Position numbers and translations under genes: made by a program
The notes under the pieces: model-generated
Databases searched by the model: none
What the model was told of the DNA's origin: nothing
What the model saw: only the letters and a program-made list of their open reading frames with translations
Shown here: piece after piece, positions 60,024-64,000 of the stretch
Numbering within the stretch: the first letter of the stretch is position 1
How the letters are laid out: the number at the start of each line of letters is the position of its first letter
Source of the DNA: Dichomitus squalens LYAD-421 SS1
Lineage: Eukaryota > Basidiomycota > Agaricomycetes > Polyporales > Polyporaceae
Reading direction: 5' to 3'
NCBI RefSeq assembly: GCF_000275845.1
Contig: NW_006766901.1
Location: 260,698 to 324,697, forward strand
DNA: 64,000 nucleotides

Positions 60024-62713
60024 CTACAGAGCATTTTCGGGGTCGCGATGGGCATGGACGCCACCCGAGCTGCCCGCGTCGCCGTCTGTGACCTCGCCAC
60101 GGAGCCGGGAAGTCGTGACGCAAAGCTGCGCGAGCGCAGCGTTCGTATCTTCAAGCTCGCGTGTCTTCACATCAAGACTGCGCTGCACTTCGTTGAACTC
60201 GCGCTCGATCTCGTCGACGCGCGCCTGCGTCGCGCTCTCCACGCGTGCGAGCAGATCTGACGAGATGCTTGGAGGCCGAGTCAGCAGCTGAGGCGAAGCA
60301 TGCGCGCTCTTAGACAGGGTTGGTGACGGAGCCTGACGGTGGGGGGGAGACGACACGAGCGGGGGCCGGAACGCTAAGGGAGGCGAATCCGCCCAGTCGC
60401 CATCAGGAGAAATAGGAAGAGGAATGTCGGAAGGCTCGACATACGAGTGCGTGGTCGTGCTGGATGGGAGCGACGGCGGGTTCGGCGGAGGTATGAGCAG
60501 GTCGTCATCAGCTAGCGAGAGAATCGTCGGGTGCAAGGGTGTCGCCAGCTCCATGGATTGCTCCTCCATCTCACTTCCGGCTCCGTTGTCGGCCACCTCG
60601 GTGTTTTGGGTATGCTTCTCGCTCGTGAATTCGTCTCCATCGTCGATGACGTTGACTGCGGGTACATTATGGCTCGGGTAGAGGTGCTGAAGGGGCGATA
60701 GGACCGATGACGCCGGGGTAATAGGTGGGGACGGGCGGGCTGATGGTGATTGCAGCGCGAGAGGCACTTTCGAATCGCCGGGCGCACAGCGCGTCTCGTC
60801 ATCGTCCGTGGAGTCGCGTTGTTGTGCGCGTAGGGTGAGGAGAGCTTGCTGTAGAGCGTCGATCTCCGCTTGCATTTCCTGCTCTCTGCGGACGCGTTCG
60901 AGGATGAACTTATCGAGTTGCTCGCGAAGCATACAATGTGCACTGTGAAGCTTGACCTAAGACTATCAAAACGAAGGCAAGGAAGGGAGGCGACGCACCT
61001 AGCACACGAGGCTTCGTGATGCAAAGATGGGGCAGGGGTTAGCTCCGGAACACCGTCACCGTCGGTTGGAGGTGGCGCTCCCGAACTCTGAACGACATGC
61101 TCCTGTGTTGGCTGGTCAACATTTCTGAACGAGAAGATGTACCCATTGCATGACACACCTGGATATGGGCGTCGGTGAGCGTTTTCTTGAGGGCATCCCG
61201 CTCTGCACTGAACGCATCGATTTCAGCTGAAAGAGCTTCAATTTGCTGCTTCAGGTCGTCCGAACCGAAGCGCGCACTCCTGACAGGGGTTGGTTCTTGT
61301 TCAATAACATCGTATGTCATGTAAGGATCCAGAGGACTCTGCGATCCATGCGCACGCGAGGGAGTCCGCGCATTCGCTGGTGTCAAAACGTATGGGGAAG
61401 GTGAAGCGATCGCAGTTCGCGGGCGTAATTGAGGACTCGAAGGGATACACACTGGGGCACGGTGAGTCTGTTCTAGTGCATCTGCCGACTTGCTGGATCT
61501 TGCTGCAGTAAATGCTTCTACCTCAAGGTCCGAGTGGCGCGTCGTTGTCCGCAAGATTGAGGGAGGAGGGGTATGAGCATCGGCATTCACTGTCGTAGCT
61601 CTCATCCGACTTGTTTGGGCGTGCCGTAGCTATATGTCTCAATTAATCTCATTTCTCGCAATCTCGCGCGCATAGGCTTACCTGTCCTTGCAGAAAATCG
61701 ACTTCCCGCTCTAAGATTCGTTGGCGAGTAACAGTAAGGGACACTACTGGATCTCGCTCGTCCTGAGAGACTGCGCTATATGATCTGTACGATGATCCTG
61801 GAACGGCTTCACATGTGCATGGGGCACGCCCACCTGCCCGGGCGATTTGCTGCGGGTGGTGCATGTCCGTGGACAGTGAAGACGACAATAGCACTCGATG
61901 GCCCGAGTGGGTAACGCATGCCTCAAGCTCTGCATCGCGTCGTGCGACCATGGCTCTGAGTCTGAGAATCTCTGCATCGGCCTCCTCCTTGGTACGCGTA
62001 TGGGAATGCCTCTCTTCCTCGAGTTTCTTATGCAAAGTTGCGAGGAGCGCGGTGCGCACCATCTCTCCGTCACGGTCGACTTGTGTGCTGTCGTTTTGTA
62101 AAGCAATATAAGTATCTATGAACCACGGTGGTGAGGGGAGCGGGCAAGGATTAAGTCGTAGAATGCGGCAGATGGTGAAGATGGTGACCAACCGAGAGGA
62201 CGGGTAAGGCTCATGCGGGCACACGGCCAAGCAGAGTAATTATTGCATGCTTCAACTACACACAGACAGGAGACGTATGTATGAGTGCTAGGTATGTTCC
62301 CTTCGCGCATCACTTTCCCACAACGAAATCAAGATACGCACCTTTCTCGACCAAGATCGAAACCACCTCGCGCATCTCATCCTTCTCGGCATCCGCTCTC
62401 TTCACTTCGTCCAAGTAACGATCGAGCTTCTCGCTTAGTTTCTCCTTTGCGCGTCGTTCCGCCTTGAGCTCGAGCTGATGGGCGTTGCGCGACGCGTCGA
62501 GCTCGTCGAGCGTCGCCATAAGACGCGCCTGCATTTGCGAGAGCTTGAGATTGCATAGCTGCAGCTCTTTCCGGAGACGGGCTACCTGAATGTGAAGCAA
62601 TCGGCTTAGCAACCACTCGCCTAGGAACGGAGATGTACACAAACCTCGTTATCGGGCTGTACGACAGAGCTCGCCTGCAGAGTTTTACCGTTCTTCGCAC
62701 CAGGTCCTGGCAT
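60024..62713 (-). CDS. Coiled-coil protein of unknown function (746 aa)
   Basis: Six exons join exactly in phase: 62713-62645, 62585-62342, 62115-61682, 61629-61159, 61102-60999 and 60942-60024. It starts MPGPGAKNGKTLQASSVVQP. Coiled-coil segments are spread along the chain: ARLRKELQLCNLKLSQMQAR through KLSEKLDRYLDEVKRADAEK (about 25-105), LHKKLEEERHSHTRTKEEAD (about 125-165), LKQQIEALSAEIDAFSAERD (about 375-405), LREQLDKFILERVRREQEMQ (about 450-480) and EIEREFNEVQRSLDVKTREL (about 690-720). Between them are Ser/Pro-rich disordered parts, including long PPS/SPP tracts. No catalytic or membrane motif is present. The shape suggests a scaffold or cytoskeleton-associated protein, but I recognise no family. 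A few coiled-coil exons further upstream (62880-63010) might belong to a longer version. Confidence 0.75.
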
Positions 62714-64000
62714 GCGATGTCTGCGCGTGAATAGGGTCAATTTAGCGATAAGTTACGCGTAATCGTAAACAAAAACAGATTCAAGAGATACAAGCGTCAG
62801 CAAAGCATACGGAAAGCAAGCAACAGGCGGAGAGCAGGCAGAGGTAGTGGAGGACAACGTTCAAGCGGTGGGCCACAATACCTTCCCTATTGTTGGTATC
62901 ATTAAGCGCCCATGCGTCCTCAATAAGCGCCCTTGATTCAGCCGCGGCGCGAACTTCACGATCATCCACGCCGTGTTCTTCGTAACTCATAAAGCTCTCT
63001 AGCTCCGCCAATACTGTAGTCTGGAGAGATAGGCAGTTCCTGATATTCATATATCCTCAACATACTTTTGGAGCTTATGTCGTTGGACGATACTGAGCGC
63101 AAGTCGAGAGTCAAACCAGCCAACTTACGCGACCCAGGATTCTCGACGTCATATCGGGCGATGTCGTGTAGCTCAATAATCGATATACATGACTTTCGCA
63201 GCCAAGTTGTCTTCATATAAGATAATCGCACGAACAGATCTGTCAAGACGTTCGAAAGAATCCAGAAGACGAGCAGAGAAAAAACGACGGCCGTTCACGC
63301 ATATCTTTTTCCATACTGATGTGTACTATCCTCCGTCATTCGAACCAACCCCACAAGTCATATCGCACCAGGAACGCTAAGCCCACACTGATTCACCCTC
63401 CGCACAGAGCCTCCCTCTGCGTTGTATCCTGGACCGCGTGTCAGGACTCTCGGATCAAATCAACCGGGCATGAAAACGAGCAGCTCAGAGCCATCCGAGT
63501 CGATCAAGTTCATGGTCACAAAATACCGGGGTGTGCTACGCCTTTCTAGCAGTCTGCTAGGAAAAGACCCTCGTTCTCCGTCTGGTGCGGAAGTACTCCC
63601 CTCGGCTTGTCGTCGACGGGGGGGATTTCAGGAGTATTAGGTCGCTTCCTCCGACGAGTCATCAGCGTCTTCAGGCGATTGGACATCCCATGGAGTACCT
63701 CTCCAAGACACCGGCTGCATGTGTCTATGGGGGCGCATACTAGACGCTCCCGGGACCTGCGAATCAAACAGCTTCCAGCCCAAGATTGCTCCCGGTCTCC
63801 GGAACTGCCGACGGGGCGTCTTGGCAAAGGCAAACGACCAATGCTCGGATTGCTATGTGCCAGGCACCGCGGAGGTGCGTGCATGTCCTACCGCCCCTTC
63901 ATAGTGATCATATTGCTCCCGGGATGATGTAGTCCATTGACCCAGAGCGGTTGGGGGACCTTCGGTGGTACATCTTTGTTGTGAAGTGGGTTGGACACCT
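62714..64000. other. Unassembled exon-like fragments at the window end
   Basis: On the minus strand, 63015-62876 reads TTVLAELESFMSYEEHGVDD then REVRAAAESRALIEDAWALN between a CTCTCCAG acceptor and a GTTGTC donor-like site, and 63240-63130 ends IARYDVENPGS before a perfect GTAAGT donor. Both look like real exons, but their phases do not match each other, so at least one exon or a different gene is missing. They could be upstream exons of the coiled-coil gene or a separate gene. 63290-64000 shows only short frames. Confidence 0.35.

Noticed and set aside
1..64000. tRNA, rRNA and CRISPR signals
   Set aside because: Scanning for B-box-like GGTTCGANNCC on both strands and for regular spaced repeats gave only isolated near-matches without the rest of the structure.

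Overview
The window looks like a scaffold segment from a filamentous basidiomycete, most likely an Agaricomycete of the polypore type. This rests on genes cut by many short introns (about 45-80 nt, GT..AG), on families that are characteristic of or expanded in these fungi (DUF6534-like membrane proteins, a 'macrofage activating glycoprotein' relative, O-methylsterigmatocystin-oxidoreductase-like P450s, Xi-class glutathione transferases), and on compact divergent housekeeping genes. No prokaryotic features, tRNA, rRNA or CRISPR were seen. All gene models were spliced by eye, so exon edges are predictions; several models close perfectly in phase from start to stop.

Layout. 1-2.5 kb: a probable LTR and gene-free sequence. 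2.6-4.7 kb: two divergent housekeeping genes, a Get5/UBL4-type ubiquitin-like protein (-) and a twin-CX9C complex I subunit (+). 5.7-6.9 kb: a frameshifted relic of a secreted glycoprotein gene. 7.2-9.2 kb: an MFS monocarboxylate-type transporter (-). 10.5-11.1 kb: a TIR element. 11.6-13.0 kb: a glutathionyl-hydroquinone reductase-type GST (+). 13-17.8 kb: gene-poor.

17.8-42.7 kb is the most interesting part. In order it holds an alpha/beta-hydrolase, a P450 (-), an SAM methyltransferase, a second alpha/beta-hydrolase (paralogue, secreted), a second TIR element with an assembly gap, a GMC oxidoreductase, a UbiA-family prenyltransferase/terpene-cyclase-like membrane enzyme, a second P450 with a 12-nt microexon, an aldo/keto reductase and a DUF6534-like membrane protein. 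With no housekeeping gene between them, they look like a biosynthetic gene cluster built on a UbiA enzyme: a scaffold-forming or prenylating step, then oxidation (two P450s, GMC), reduction (AKR), methylation and hydrolysis. The cluster reading is inference; the enzyme families are clear from motifs.

46.2-48.1 kb: a GATA-type zinc-finger regulator (-), followed by about 8.7 kb of GC-rich sequence without a recognisable gene. 56.8-57.7 kb: a short TRIP4/ASC-1-type zinc-finger protein (+). 60.0-62.7 kb: a 746-residue coiled-coil protein (-) of unknown role. The final 1.3 kb holds exon-like fragments that I could not assemble.
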